Part shown: positions 51,338 through 60,976 of the stretch, piece after piece
How positions within the stretch are numbered: the first letter of the stretch is position 1
Layout of the letters: each line of letters begins with the position of its first letter
NCBI RefSeq assembly: GCF_000377625.1
Contig: NZ_KB898338.1
Location: 1 to 64,000 of the forward strand
DNA from: Prevotella veroralis DSM 19559 = JCM 6290
GTDB lineage: Bacteria > Bacteroidota > Bacteroidia > Bacteroidales > Bacteroidaceae
Length of the DNA stretch: 64,000 nucleotides
Reading direction: 5' to 3'
Notes under the pieces: model-generated
Seen by the model: only the letters and a program-made list of their open reading frames with translations
Told to the model about the DNA's origin: nothing
Databases searched by the model: none
Translations under genes and position numbers: made by a program

Positions 51338-54214
51338 TTATTCCCAACTGAATGTTCGTATGATAGACTTCAAGCGTTCAAGTATCCTTGTCAATGTTTT
51401 GCGTTTTTTTATTAATCCTAAATGCTTTTCTTTCAACGCCTCTTGTATAATTTCTGGTTGTTCCTTTTGCAAGTAGTCATATTCAGACAAGTAATGATTG
51501 AGAACAGATACATCCAAACCCTCTTCTTTTGCAAGTTTATCTACTGCGTTGTTCCGCTCAGTCGTGATGTAATTGTTCAATCGTTCTTCAAGGTCGCTTG
51601 TACCGTCAAACTTCTGTTTGCGTGCCATAAAGTTATCTCGGTCATCATCGACGTTCTGCTGTATAAAGCCATCAATCAGTTTTGCCTTGTTACGTAACTC
51701 CGCATCTTTAATCATCGTATCAATAATATACGTACGTTTTTCCTTATAATCTGCGCTGTAAGGATTAAGATCAGCGATCAGTTCAAGTATGTAAGTTACA
51801 TTGATAATATCACTATGCAACAATTCTAAACAGAAATCAATATCATCAATACCTGACTCTGTTGAGGTTTCCGTGGACTCTGTATCTTCGTCAGGCGTTT
51901 GATTTTCTTCTGAAGGCTTACTGCCACCGGCAAATGTATCGTAAATATCAAGGTATTTGCTTCGGAAGTCCATAAATTGCTGCTCTGTCATACCAAGATC
52001 CGCAGCATCTTCTTCAAATTCATCGTAAACCTGAATCTCTGCATGTTTCTTAATGACATCACGGAATGCAAGGATAAACAGCTTTTTATCTTTCTCGCTC
52101 TGCAACAAATCTATGCTGCTGGGAGTTGGGTATTGTTCTAAGAAGTTTGTCGTAAGTTCCTGATAATTCTTCTTGACTTCATTAAAAGGCGGACGGACAA
52201 TATCTTCAAGATTATTGCTGTTACTGAAAAGCTTGATAGAAGCATCCACATTGCTTTTCAAATCACGGAAGCAAACAATCTTGCCAAAACGTTTCTTTTC
52301 ATTCAAAACACGGTTTGTACGACTGAATGCTTGTAATAATCCATGATAGTCCATATTCTTATCCACATAGAGTGTATTGAGTTTCTTACTGTCAAAGCCC
52401 GTTAGGAACATGCCGACTACCAGACAGAGGTCAAGTGGCTTCATGTCTGTTTTCTTTTTCTTCATACGAAGATTGATGTCGTCATAATATGCACGGAAGT
52501 TTTCTGTAGTGAAACTTGTACCGAACATATCATTATAATCATCCATAATAGCCTGTAACTCATCTGCTTCGCCCGTACTTTCACTCACATAGCTACCAGT
52601 ATTCATACCTGTAAGGGCATCGTCCTGACTGCTGTTAGATGCGTATGTAAACACGGCTCCTATTCTTATTTTGGGATTAAGACTCTTGAATATTTTATAA
52701 TATCGAATAAGCGTTGACACAGACTGCACGGCAAACAAAGCATCAAACTCGCCATCAAATGTTGATTTATTGAAATTATTAAGGATAAATTTTGCAATTT
52801 CCGTCATACGGTTTTGGTTAGCATTATCTACATCGGCATTGCCATGATAATATTCTACGAGGAAACCAAGTACATTTTCATCAGCAATAGCATCCTTTAT
52901 CAGATACTTGTGGAGGCAATTACCGAAGATTTCCTTTGTTGTATGACCATCCACAGCATTCTCAACGAAGATAGGTGTACCTGTAAATCCGAATATCTGT
53001 GTATTGTCGAAAAACCTGACAATATTCTTATGGCAATCTCCGAAATGACTGCGATGACACTCATCAAAAATCATCACGATACGAGCATGACGGATTTCTT
53101 CAATCCGCCTGCTATACCACTGCTTACTTACAGCAGCATTGAGCTTCTGGATGGTGGTGATGATAATTTTGGAATTACCATGAAGGCGCTTCACAAGTTC
53201 ATCTGTGTTATCGGTACTGTCAACAGCACCTGGCTCAAATGCCTCATATTCGGACTGCGTCTGTGTGTCAAGGTCGTGCCTGTCAACAACAAACATAACC
53301 TTGTCCACATCGTCTAATTCGGCTACGAGTTGGGCAGCCTTAAATGAAGTCAGCGTTTTTCCCGCACCAGTTGCATGCCATATATAGCCATTGTTATTGG
53401 AATTTTTCACACGGTCAAGTATCTTCTCGACGGCATAGAACTGGTAAGGACGCAACACCATCAGGCATTTATCTCCTTCGTGCAGTACGATATACTTGCC
53501 TATTATCTTGCCTAACGTGCATTTATCAAAGAAGCTGGTGGCGAACTTTTCCAATTCATTGAAAGGTACATTATCCGCATCTGTCCAATTGAACGTGAAT
53601 TTGTAGCCACTATTCGGATTGTTGGCAAAATAACGCGTGTTCACTCCGTTGGAGATAACAAACAGCTGCACATAGTCAAACAGTCCATGGAACGAGGTCT
53701 TATGATAGCGTTGTATCTGGTTGTAAGCCTGTTTCAGCTCTACCCCTCTGCGCTTCAGCTCTATCTGAACCAAAGGTAAACCATTTATCAGTATCGTCAC
53801 GTCATAACGACACTTCTTTCTTCCTTCAACAGTAATCTGATGGGAAACCTGAAACTCGTTCTGACACCAGTGGATGCGGTTCAGGAATTCCACCCACAGG
53901 CGTTCTCCATCATCCAGTTCAAGTGGAAAGAGGTCACGAAGTTTCTTTGCCTTTTCAAAACGTGTGCCACCCTCAAGATAAATCAGGATTTTCTCAAATT
54001 CGGCTTCGGTAAACTCGGTGCGTCCAGTTTCTTCCAGTCTCTTCCTGTTATGTTTCTCAAGTTGACTTTTGAAATTTGCATGGAGATTTTTCTCTTCTTC
54101 AATCTGTACATATTCATAGTTCATTTGCTGAAGAGTAGCAATAAGTCCGTTCTCAAAAGCAGCTTCACTTTGTACTGGCATATTTATTATTCTTTGGTTA
54201 TTATTTGTTAACAT
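51338..54214 (-). CDS. hsdR: HsdR type I restriction endonuclease subunit
   Basis: A 958-residue protein (the Met at residue 12, MPVQSEAAFENGL, may be the real start). The PD-ExK nuclease is visible as KCRYDVTILIN followed by PLVQIELKRRG near residues 136-155. The translocase has Walker A WHATGAGKTLTS near 282-292, DECHRSHFG near 385 and FGFTGTPIF. The C-terminal helical part binds the methylase. It uses ATP to pull DNA and cut it far from the recognition site. The gene itself looks intact, though hsdM and hsdS are not. Confidence 0.94.
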   Translation of the reverse strand: MLTNNNQRIINMPVQSEAAFENGLIATLQQMNYEYVQIEEEKNLHANFKSQLEKHNRKRLEETGRTEFTEAEFEKILIYLEGGTRFEKAKKLRDLFPLELDDGERLWVEFLNRIHWCQNEFQVSHQITVEGRKKCRYDVTILINGLPLVQIELKRRGVELKQAYNQIQRYHKTSFHGLFDYVQLFVISNGVNTRYFANNPNSGYKFTFNWTDADNVPFNELEKFATSFFDKCTLGKIIGKYIVLHEGDKCLMVLRPYQFYAVEKILDRVKNSNNNGYIWHATGAGKTLTSFKAAQLVAELDDVDKVMFVVDRHDLDTQTQSEYEAFEPGAVDSTDNTDELVKRLHGNSKIIITTIQKLNAAVSKQWYSRRIEEIRHARIVMIFDECHRSHFGDCHKNIVRFFDNTQIFGFTGTPIFVENAVDGHTTKEIFGNCLHKYLIKDAIADENVLGFLVEYYHGNADVDNANQNRMTEIAKFILNNFNKSTFDGEFDALFAVQSVSTLIRYYKIFKSLNPKIRIGAVFTYASNSSQDDALTGMNTGSYVSESTGEADELQAIMDDYNDMFGTSFTTENFRAYYDDINLRMKKKKTDMKPLDLCLVVGMFLTGFDSKKLNTLYVDKNMDYHGLLQAFSRTNRVLNEKKRFGKIVCFRDLKSNVDASIKLFSNSNNLEDIVRPPFNEVKKNYQELTTNFLEQYPTPSSIDLLQSEKDKKLFILAFRDVIKKHAEIQVYDEFEEDAADLGMTEQQFMDFRSKYLDIYDTFAGGSKPSEENQTPDEDTESTETSTESGIDDIDFCLELLHSDIINVTYILELIADLNPYSADYKEKRTYIIDTMIKDAELRNKAKLIDGFIQQNVDDDRDNFMARKQKFDGTSDLEERLNNYITTERNNAVDKLAKEEGLDVSVLNHYLSEYDYLQKEQPEIIQEALKEKHLGLIKKRKTLTRILERLKSIIRTFSWE

Positions 54215-54220
54215 ATAAGG

Positions 54221-54439
54221 TTATTCTTCGGTTGACCTAAGTAATTCTCTCACATCAACCTTTAGCACCTTGGCGATTTCAAAAAGGTTCTCAAGGGACG
54301 GCTGTACTTTATTGGAACACCACCGAGAAACGGTATTCTCTGTACGACCTATTTCATTCGCCAGCCATTTGCCAGACAATTGTTTTTCTGCCAAAACAGC
54401 TTTAATCCTATTTATCGCCTTTTTCTGTTGATTTATCAT
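54221..54439 (-). CDS. XRE-family HTH regulator of the hsd operon
   Basis: I choose the ATG at 54,439, giving 72 residues (MINQQKKAINRIKAVLAEKQ), because a promoter lies upstream of it and the longer frame has no HTH-like extension. The HTH is KWLANEIGRTENTVSRWCSN followed by PSLENLFEIAKVLKVDVREL. It ends 6 bases before hsdR and is the first gene of the operon, a usual position for a controller protein. Confidence 0.82.
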   Translation of the reverse strand: MINQQKKAINRIKAVLAEKQLSGKWLANEIGRTENTVSRWCSNKVQPSLENLFEIAKVLKVDVRELLRSTEE

Positions 54440-54463
54440 TGTATATTGCAGAATACATAAGTA

Positions 54464-54495
54464 CAAAGATACACTTTTAAGGTTGTTTGTCCAAA
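54464..54495 (-). promoter_or_regulatory. Promoter of the hsd operon
   Basis: On the minus strand TTTG (54,492-54,495), a 20-base spacer and TATCTTTG (54,464-54,471) match both Bacteroidota boxes. The start codon of the XRE gene is 24 bases downstream. Confidence 0.75.
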
Positions 54496-54554
54496 CATAT
54501 TTAAAAGTAATTGTTTTGTCTTTCAAAATTCTTGTTTTAGAATTGTATTTCATT

Positions 54555-54840
54555 GGAAAATGATTATCTTTGCATTATAAGATTAAGTGTTCTTTGAGGC
54601 AATGCAGAATAAAGAAAGGAAAAGAAACTCACTCGTTTCCAACTCGTAACCCTTTTATCCTTTATTCTTTCTTAGTTCTCTGATTATCTGAAAGATTCAG
54701 ATTTTTGAATCTTTTATTTGCTTATCAAGTAGATTGTTTATCTTTGTAACGAAAGTGTAACAGGCTACGTCAAGTTGAAAGACAAACAAGATGAAGACAA
54801 GCAAATAAGAGATTCAGGCTCTAACGTCCTATAGGAGTTA
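54555..54840 (+). other. Gene-free stretch with integrase-leader-like motifs
   Basis: No gene is supported. On the plus strand the order TATCTTTGCA (54,567), GTTCTTTG, then ACTCACTCGTTTCCAACTCG and TAACCC repeats the order seen upstream of the truncated integrase at 42,565-42,650 (TATCTTTGCA, GTTCTTTG, GCTCGCTCGTTTCCAAATCG, TTACC). A second TATCTTTG box occurs near 54,738. It may be the leader or attachment end of a lost integrase gene. Confidence 0.5.
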
Positions 54841-54846
54841 AAAAAG

Positions 54847-55029
54847 TTATAAATTGTCGTATACGTCTTCTTTCTCCCAAAAGTCGAAATTATATTCCTT
54901 TGCCCCAGCTTCTGTTTCGTTAGGGGCTTCGGGAGCTGTAATAGTGTTCTCTGAAAGATTATCCAATAGGCTTTCAGTCGTTATCGTATAAATATCGATT
55001 ATAGGATTTAAGTATTGTTTTTTCATCAT
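54847..55029 (-). CDS. Small acidic protein after the amylase gene
   Basis: A 60-residue ORF (start at 55,029 or the next Met) with MKKQYLNPIIDIYTITTESL at the start, LLDNLS, and an acidic C-terminus. Short proteins that begin with a KKxYxxP-like segment and a TxSLL motif are frequent hypothetical genes in Prevotella. It begins 4 bases after the amylase stop, so it is probably on the same transcript. Confidence 0.55.
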   Translation of the reverse strand: MMKKQYLNPIIDIYTITTESLLDNLSENTITAPEAPNETEAGAKEYNFDFWEKEDVYDNL

Positions 55030-55033
55030 CTTA

Positions 55034-57511
55034 TTATTTTATAAAAATCTTTTTTCCTTTGTAGATGTATATACCCATGGGGAGTTTTGATTGTGCGAAA
55101 CGCTTTCCAAGACATAAACCATTCAGGGTATAGATGTCGTCATCACTGTCTAAGGTGAGTGTACTCAAACCCGTAGTTTCATCGGCAATCTGCATCTTGG
55201 CAGGTGCTATTGCATTTGATTTTGTTTGGAAATAACAGCGATAGGCAGGGATAACGACACCACCATCGTTGTTAGCCTTTACAAAGCTACCATTGGCTGC
55301 AGAATAGATATAATAGGATGTTTCGACTGTTGATACCTTCTTTATCTTGGTCATTGTACCCACAAAGCTGTATTCGCCTATCGTTACAGGAATGGCATTG
55401 CCAGAGAGGACTGCCTTATTTTGGAAAGGATGAAGGCTTTTCTCGGTGCTGTTGGCAATAAAGACGTAAGGCTTAAAAGCCTCGATTGAGTTGCACGATT
55501 TTAAGGTGAAGATGCCGTTTGCAGCACCTGTCAGCTGATAGAGCTTTCCGTTGAGCTGTGCAGCTTCTGTCGGACTGATGTTGAAAGGCAGACAGAGCGT
55601 ACTCTTCACATTCTCCTTAAATTCACGTTCAAAGATATTGTCGGTGTTGCTGCCAGTACTGGTCATTGCCGTCATCGTGTAATAGCCGCCATTGGTGAAG
55701 GCATATTCATTGCTTTTCTGTGTACCTGTGGCTACTCCGTCATTAAACATAATCATTGTAGGTATGCCCGTAGCATTGCAGGTCCACTTCCATATTTTGT
55801 TGCCATTGGCTGCCTTTCCGATGTATTCGCACTGCTGTCCCGGCCAGCTTCCACCTGTATAATTAGAATGGTTATCCCATGCCCAGCAAGCAACTTTGCT
55901 CCATGATGCAGGCGACTCAAAGAAAGCTACGGTTTCGTTGTTCTTAAAGGTGAGCAAATCAACTTCTCCGGCTACGTCTTCTTTCTCATATTGTGCGGTG
56001 TTATCCGTAGCATTGTTGTTGCTGTAGGTATAGAAGACATCCTTTGTAATACCTTTAATATCGCCTGTCTTCGTAGCATCGCCACCTTTATTGAGCAGAA
56101 AGTTGAGTCGGTCGGTCTTGAAGGTCATATAATAGAAAACCTTATCACCCACCATTCTTTTCTGTGTCAACAGACTTCCCGGATAACCATCAGTGAGTGG
56201 ACTATTATCGTCCTGCCACGCATAGAGATAAAGTGGTTGCTCGTTTGCTTCCACATAAACAGTGACATCCTTGGCAGGATTCGTTTCCTTATAGAAAGCA
56301 TAGTTTGGGTTTTCTGCCGTTCCTGCTGATACGAGGGTGTAGCCTTCAGTGTTAACTCCCTGTGGATAACCACTGATAACCATAATCTTACTCTTCTCAC
56401 CCTGCACGATTGTCACATATCCACCATCGTAGTACTTGCCAGAGACAATCCGACTCTGATTGGTGATACCAGCCTCGTTACGTGCAGCAATCATCTTCTG
56501 CAGCTCCGTTTGATAGGCTTTCCAATGAGGAAGGAAGATGCAAGGTGTACCCGGCATTGCCAAGATGAAAGCATTGGCAGCTAAAATATTGTTCTGCAGT
56601 TTCTCACCGTTTTCGTTGCGATAAGTATCGTGATTGTCAATAAAAGTCACCGCATAGCGACTCATATTAGGGTCACCAGCCACACCCTTATTGGTCAGTG
56701 CACCCCAATTACCGTTTCCGAAGGCGTTGTTAATGATATATTTCAAAGGGAAATCGAAAGCTGCTGAGGTGTATCCTGTGCCTTTAATCCAGCCTACTAC
56801 TTTATTATAATCGGTGTCCCAATACTCTCCAACAGAAAATTCCGGTTTAGCATCTTCGTTGTATATCTTGATAAACTCCGCACCATAGCCCTTCACCATA
56901 TCGTATCTGAAACCCTTATAGCCCATCTCCTCCTTGAGGAACTGCAGATAGGTTTTTACGTTCTTCTGCACATTCTCGCTCGTATGGTCTAAGTCACGAT
57001 AGCCGAAGTGCTCGCCTGTGTCGTAATTGCCAGAAACAGGGAACTTGTCTTTTGCCTCGTCATCTCGGCAGATATCAGCCAATGACCATTTAAGTTTCTT
57101 CCCATTCCATTCCTCTTCTGGGAAGTCGCACCAGTCAGTGTTACCGCTCTTATGATTTATCACCACGTCCTCTATCACGGCTACATTCTTAGCATTAAAT
57201 GTGGCAATCATCTGTTTAAGTTCGTCCTGCGTACCGAAAGAGCTATTCTGCTTGAACCACCATACAGGGTTGTAGCCCATACTCTTGCTATCACCATAGG
57301 TATTACAGAAACCACTCTGTGGCACCCAAATAGAATTAAAACTCTGGCTGATAACATCAGCTTGTGATTGCAGTTTCGTCCATTGGCTGTCCTCATAGGA
57401 GTCCCAATAGAAGCCTTGTAGCATAACTCCTTGATACTTAGCAGGCCACCCCTGACTAAATCCCTGCTGCAACGTCAGCAGGAATGAAAATAGTAAAAGT
57501 AATCGTTTCAT
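55034..57511 (-). CDS. Secreted GH13 alpha-amylase
   Basis: An 825-residue protein with signal peptide (LLLLFSFLLTLQQGFSQ), a GH13 barrel with DVVINH (region I), GFRYDMVKGY (nucleophile Asp near 205), VGEYWD (acid Glu near 227) and FIDNHDTYR (third acid near 292). C-terminal to it come beta domains, including one with SWSKVACWAWDNH and WPGQQCEYIG that looks like a starch-binding module. The last about 45 residues (DIYTLNGLCLGKRFAQSKLP, ending IYIYKGKKIFIK) resemble the C-terminal sorting segment of Bacteroidota secreted proteins. It acts on starch outside the cell or at the surface. Confidence 0.9.
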   Translation of the reverse strand: MKRLLLLFSFLLTLQQGFSQGWPAKYQGVMLQGFYWDSYEDSQWTKLQSQADVISQSFNSIWVPQSGFCNTYGDSKSMGYNPVWWFKQNSSFGTQDELKQMIATFNAKNVAVIEDVVINHKSGNTDWCDFPEEEWNGKKLKWSLADICRDDEAKDKFPVSGNYDTGEHFGYRDLDHTSENVQKNVKTYLQFLKEEMGYKGFRYDMVKGYGAEFIKIYNEDAKPEFSVGEYWDTDYNKVVGWIKGTGYTSAAFDFPLKYIINNAFGNGNWGALTNKGVAGDPNMSRYAVTFIDNHDTYRNENGEKLQNNILAANAFILAMPGTPCIFLPHWKAYQTELQKMIAARNEAGITNQSRIVSGKYYDGGYVTIVQGEKSKIMVISGYPQGVNTEGYTLVSAGTAENPNYAFYKETNPAKDVTVYVEANEQPLYLYAWQDDNSPLTDGYPGSLLTQKRMVGDKVFYYMTFKTDRLNFLLNKGGDATKTGDIKGITKDVFYTYSNNNATDNTAQYEKEDVAGEVDLLTFKNNETVAFFESPASWSKVACWAWDNHSNYTGGSWPGQQCEYIGKAANGNKIWKWTCNATGIPTMIMFNDGVATGTQKSNEYAFTNGGYYTMTAMTSTGSNTDNIFEREFKENVKSTLCLPFNISPTEAAQLNGKLYQLTGAANGIFTLKSCNSIEAFKPYVFIANSTEKSLHPFQNKAVLSGNAIPVTIGEYSFVGTMTKIKKVSTVETSYYIYSAANGSFVKANNDGGVVIPAYRCYFQTKSNAIAPAKMQIADETTGLSTLTLDSDDDIYTLNGLCLGKRFAQSKLPMGIYIYKGKKIFIK

Positions 57512-57536
57512 TTTTGAATAAATTAGGTTTTGTTTG

Positions 57537-57544
57537 CAAATATA
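57537..57544 (-). promoter_or_regulatory. Putative promoter -7 box of the amylase gene
   Basis: TATATTTG on the minus strand, 25 bases ahead of the amylase ATG, fits the TAnnTTTG consensus. No clear -33 box was found. Confidence 0.5.
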
Positions 57545-57955
57545 GCGTTTTTAAAGCTTATTACTCAGAGTCAATGTAACTATTCTATACTTTATAATGC
57601 GCAAACGTTTGCAGGACAAAGAAAGCACAACACATGTCATTCCCTCTGTTTATCATATACAGTCTGCCGCTTTTTATCTTCCTATCGTCTTAGCTTTTTA
57701 CCTACCTATACCCCAACTACTCCCGTCCCAGCAATAACATTCTGTGTTCTCCATGCTTTCTGTGTGACTTTCCATTAATGTTCTAAACTCACAAGATAAA
57801 ACTCATCACCCAAAAAAACTTTTCGTTTTGACACTTCTCATTCTGAAAAATACTTACATAATTTCGGATAAAACATCTATAAATTAAGATAAAAATGCGC
57901 ATAAATAGCAAGCTCACAACCAACAGTAAATCAATCAGTTATAAAGTCACACAAC

Positions 57956-58060
57956 AAAGGTGCTTAATTGGACTTCAAAAGGGCGTTAGTAAGACTTCAA
58001 AAGGGCGTCTTTTAGAAGCCAATTGGGCGTCTTTTACGATGCTATTAACGCCCTATTGAA
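57956..58060 (+). repeat. Dispersed intergenic repeat, family A, copy 2
   Basis: It begins AAAGGTGCTTAATTGGACTT and carries CTTCAAAAGGGCGT twice (57,973 and 57,995, period 22), then AAGCCAATTGGGCGTCTTTT. Its blocks match the reverse complement of 6241-6315. The rest of 57,545-58,107 shows no gene. Confidence 0.75.
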
Positions 58061-58107
58061 ATCGGAGGTGTGAAAAATTACGACAAAGTTATTTGCTTAA
58101 ACAACTT

Positions 58108-59433
58108 TTATCTCATTTCTTTGAAGGCTGACCACACAATAGGGATTGTCACGATTAGTGAGATAATATCACTTACAGCCTGGCAAATTTCAACCCCAAA
58201 AAGTCCGTAGAAGTAAGGCAGTACAAATATCAACGGTATGAAGAACAGACCTTGGCGAGAAGCAGCAAGGATGTTCGCACGGATAGTCTTTCTACACGTC
58301 TGCATCATCATGTTTGCCATCATCATAAAACTGCAGGCTGGGAAAATTATCATCTGGTAGCGTAGTGCCGGAATACCGATGGCAATTACCTGCGGATCAT
58401 CACGGAAGAGTGAGACCACTTCACCGCTGAAGATGATAAGAATCACCGACCAAAACAATAGGAAGAACGTTCCTATCTTCGTACTGAACCAGAATCCCTC
58501 CTTCACTCTGTCATATAGTTTTGCTCCATAACAGAATCCACACATCGGTTGGAAGCCCTGTCCTAATCCGACAATGACGCTGAATATAAACATACTGATA
58601 CGCGTCACGATACTCATTGCAGCAATAGCCGCATCGCCATAATTACCTGCTACACTGTTAAGGGCTATCGTACTGACACTTGCCAAGCCCTGACGAGATA
58701 TAGAGGGAGTTCCACCAGCTATGATTTCTTTTACAAATCGTCCCTCAAATGAGATACGACGATGTGTGTAATGTATCACACCTTCCTTCTGACTCATTAT
58801 CAGCATGATAACAAATCCAGATATCTGACCAATGACTGAAGCCACTGCAGCGCCGCTCACACCCATAGAAAAACCAAAGATGAACACAGGGTCAAGAAGG
58901 CAGTTGATAATCGATCCGCTGATAGCACCATAAACAGAATACTTCGTAAAGCCCTGAAAACGCATTTGATTATTGATGCAGAAAGTACCCATGATGAAGG
59001 GAGTACCCAGTAGACTGATGCCCAGATATTGACGAGTATAAGGTAGAATTGTTGGCGTACTACCTAAAAGGATGCTGATAGGTTCAAGGAAAATCCATCC
59101 AAGTAGCATGACAATCAGCGAGAACACCAGTGTGTAGAAAAGTCCAGTGCTTGCCATCACCTCTGCATCCTTGGTATTCTGAGCACCCAACTGGCGAGAA
59201 ATATAATTGCCCGAACCATTACCAAAGAAAAAAGAAAAGGCCTGTATGAAGAACATCACACTGAAAACGACACCTACCGCAGCAGTGGATTGCGTATTAA
59301 TCTTACCTACAAAAAACGTATCGACCAGATTATACATACTGGTCAGCAGCATAGAGAAGATGGTAGGTATAGCCATGGCGCCTATCACACGATGGACAGG
59401 CGCCTGGGTCAGGAATGTATATTTATCGCTCAC
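58108..59433 (-). CDS. MATE-family exporter
   Basis: A 441-residue inner-membrane protein with about 12 hydrophobic helices and MATE landmarks near the start (AMAIPTIFSMLLTSMYNLVD followed by TFFVGKINTQSTAAVG). It should export cationic drugs or metabolites using an Na+ or H+ gradient. It lies 4 bases after the esterase gene's stop, so it is part of the redox/esterase operon; the substrate is unknown. Confidence 0.92.
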   Translation of the reverse strand: MSDKYTFLTQAPVHRVIGAMAIPTIFSMLLTSMYNLVDTFFVGKINTQSTAAVGVVFSVMFFIQAFSFFFGNGSGNYISRQLGAQNTKDAEVMASTGLFYTLVFSLIVMLLGWIFLEPISILLGSTPTILPYTRQYLGISLLGTPFIMGTFCINNQMRFQGFTKYSVYGAISGSIINCLLDPVFIFGFSMGVSGAAVASVIGQISGFVIMLIMSQKEGVIHYTHRRISFEGRFVKEIIAGGTPSISRQGLASVSTIALNSVAGNYGDAAIAAMSIVTRISMFIFSVIVGLGQGFQPMCGFCYGAKLYDRVKEGFWFSTKIGTFFLLFWSVILIIFSGEVVSLFRDDPQVIAIGIPALRYQMIIFPACSFMMMANMMMQTCRKTIRANILAASRQGLFFIPLIFVLPYFYGLFGVEICQAVSDIISLIVTIPIVWSAFKEMR

Positions 59434-59437
59434 TGCT

Positions 59438-60934
59438 TTATTTTACAATCTTAGCTATCCAGCTGAAGAGTTCTTTCAGGGCATAGTCGCCACTGTGAGG
59501 ACGGTTCCAAGGTAGCTTGAAGTTAACATCCTTACCTGCGTTCTGCAGTTTTGTTGCCAGATTGATAGCGATAGGGAAAGCAGTATCACGGTCGCGAGCA
59601 CCATGTCGGATATACCAGTGAGGAGCAACAGAGGTAGCTGCGTCACCGATGAAATACATAGGGTTCAGCAGACGAACATTCTCTTTTACCTCGTCAGACA
59701 ATGTGCTACCCGTCTTTGCAGCAGCCCATGCCGTAAAGTTAACATCAGAGCCTTGCTCGTTTCCAAACTCACCGTTCTCACCACTTGCAGCTGCTCCGTC
59801 CACGTTATAGCTGTCAAAAGCTGGTACACCCTTGAGAGCTTGCGTACTTACTACGTAATTAAGATACTTGTTCATATCAAGGTCTGTGATGTATTCACCA
59901 ACCCTTTTTCCGCCACCCATCATCATCGGAGGCATACCGCCACCCATTCCTGCAGGTCGTGCCATACCTACACCGCCATTGATAGGAGCCTGAAAAGCTG
60001 CCTCACTGCTGAATGTAAAACCGATAGAATCAGGAATGTCTGCACCTGCATCTTTAGCTTCCTGAGCACTACGGATAATAATCTGCTTGATATAGTCAAG
60101 ATAATTGTCAGCATTTAGCAGTGTACCATCAGTCTTCTTCAAGCCAAGTGAGTTGATATAAGATGGGAACTGTGCTGCCAATTCCTTTATCAATGTCTGC
60201 TTACTTGCAGCAAGACTCTTACGACTATCAGTATTGCCATACAGCCATTCGTATGCCATATCCGCATGATCGAGGTCGGTAATCGGGCAGTAGCATACAC
60301 TCGCAAAGACATCATCACGTCCGTCGGCTGCACCCATAGCCTTAAGCAGGGGCTCATAGGCAGGGTTATTTCCTGTTGCACCCATCAAGCTCGACATCGC
60401 TCCACCTGCACTTGTACCGTCAGTAATAATCTTCTCCGTATTACCCGGTATCAGGTTATCAAAGTGACGCAGGTAACGGATAGCCGCTTTTAAGTCGAGT
60501 AGGGCTTTCGGAGCACGACCAGTATAAACCGTCTTCTTTCCTTTCTTTACGGTAGAAGTACGGCCACGGCTACCAGGAATAACGAGAACATAGCCCTCAG
60601 CCAAAGCGCGTCCGCTGGCATCCTGTGCTTGTGGGTCACCTGCCTGACTTGCCATATAACCTCCCACGTAGGTGCGGAGGAAGATAGGTGTCTGCTCGTT
60701 AGCCCCTTCTGGCACAAAGATATTCATATACTGATAGGTAGAGTCCTCTACATTGGTAACAAAATAAAGTTTATTATAAGCCGTGTAGTTTACCACTTTG
60801 CCATCAGGCATTGTCAATGATGCCTTCACTCCACTCTCAGGATTAAACTGCAGAGCACTTGTCTTTGGTTTCTTAGCAGCATTCACATTCATTGCGAGCA
60901 TCATTCCTAAGGATGCAATCATTAGTTTCTTCAT
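59438..60934 (-). CDS. Exported alpha/beta hydrolase, tannase-like esterase
   Basis: A 498-residue protein with a signal peptide (KKLMIASLGMMLAMNVNA), and the nucleophile elbow GTSAGGAMSSLMG near residues 175-187. Other features are PGSRGR near 120 and a C-terminal HWYIRHGARDRDTAFPIAIN followed by PWNRPHSGDYAL, supplying the Asp and His of the triad. Overall it resembles subtype B tannases/esterases of Bacteroidota. A Gly/Met-rich loop (about 325-345) is unusual. It sits in a run with a nitroreductase and a MATE exporter. The substrate could be a phenolic ester but this is inferred. Confidence 0.75.
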   Translation of the reverse strand: MKKLMIASLGMMLAMNVNAAKKPKTSALQFNPESGVKASLTMPDGKVVNYTAYNKLYFVTNVEDSTYQYMNIFVPEGANEQTPIFLRTYVGGYMASQAGDPQAQDASGRALAEGYVLVIPGSRGRTSTVKKGKKTVYTGRAPKALLDLKAAIRYLRHFDNLIPGNTEKIITDGTSAGGAMSSLMGATGNNPAYEPLLKAMGAADGRDDVFASVCYCPITDLDHADMAYEWLYGNTDSRKSLAASKQTLIKELAAQFPSYINSLGLKKTDGTLLNADNYLDYIKQIIIRSAQEAKDAGADIPDSIGFTFSSEAAFQAPINGGVGMARPAGMGGGMPPMMMGGGKRVGEYITDLDMNKYLNYVVSTQALKGVPAFDSYNVDGAAASGENGEFGNEQGSDVNFTAWAAAKTGSTLSDEVKENVRLLNPMYFIGDAATSVAPHWYIRHGARDRDTAFPIAINLATKLQNAGKDVNFKLPWNRPHSGDYALKELFSWIAKIVK

Positions 60935-60976
60935 ATTTATTGTTTTTATTGAAATTGCTTTTATATCTTACGCTTA

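Noticed and set aside
54555..54840. tRNA gene as integration target
   Set aside because: No cloverleaf or TPsiC-like segment could be found in this gap.
57530..57778. 82-codon ORF in the amylase upstream region
   Set aside because: It overlaps the amylase promoter and has low-complexity composition with no family signal.
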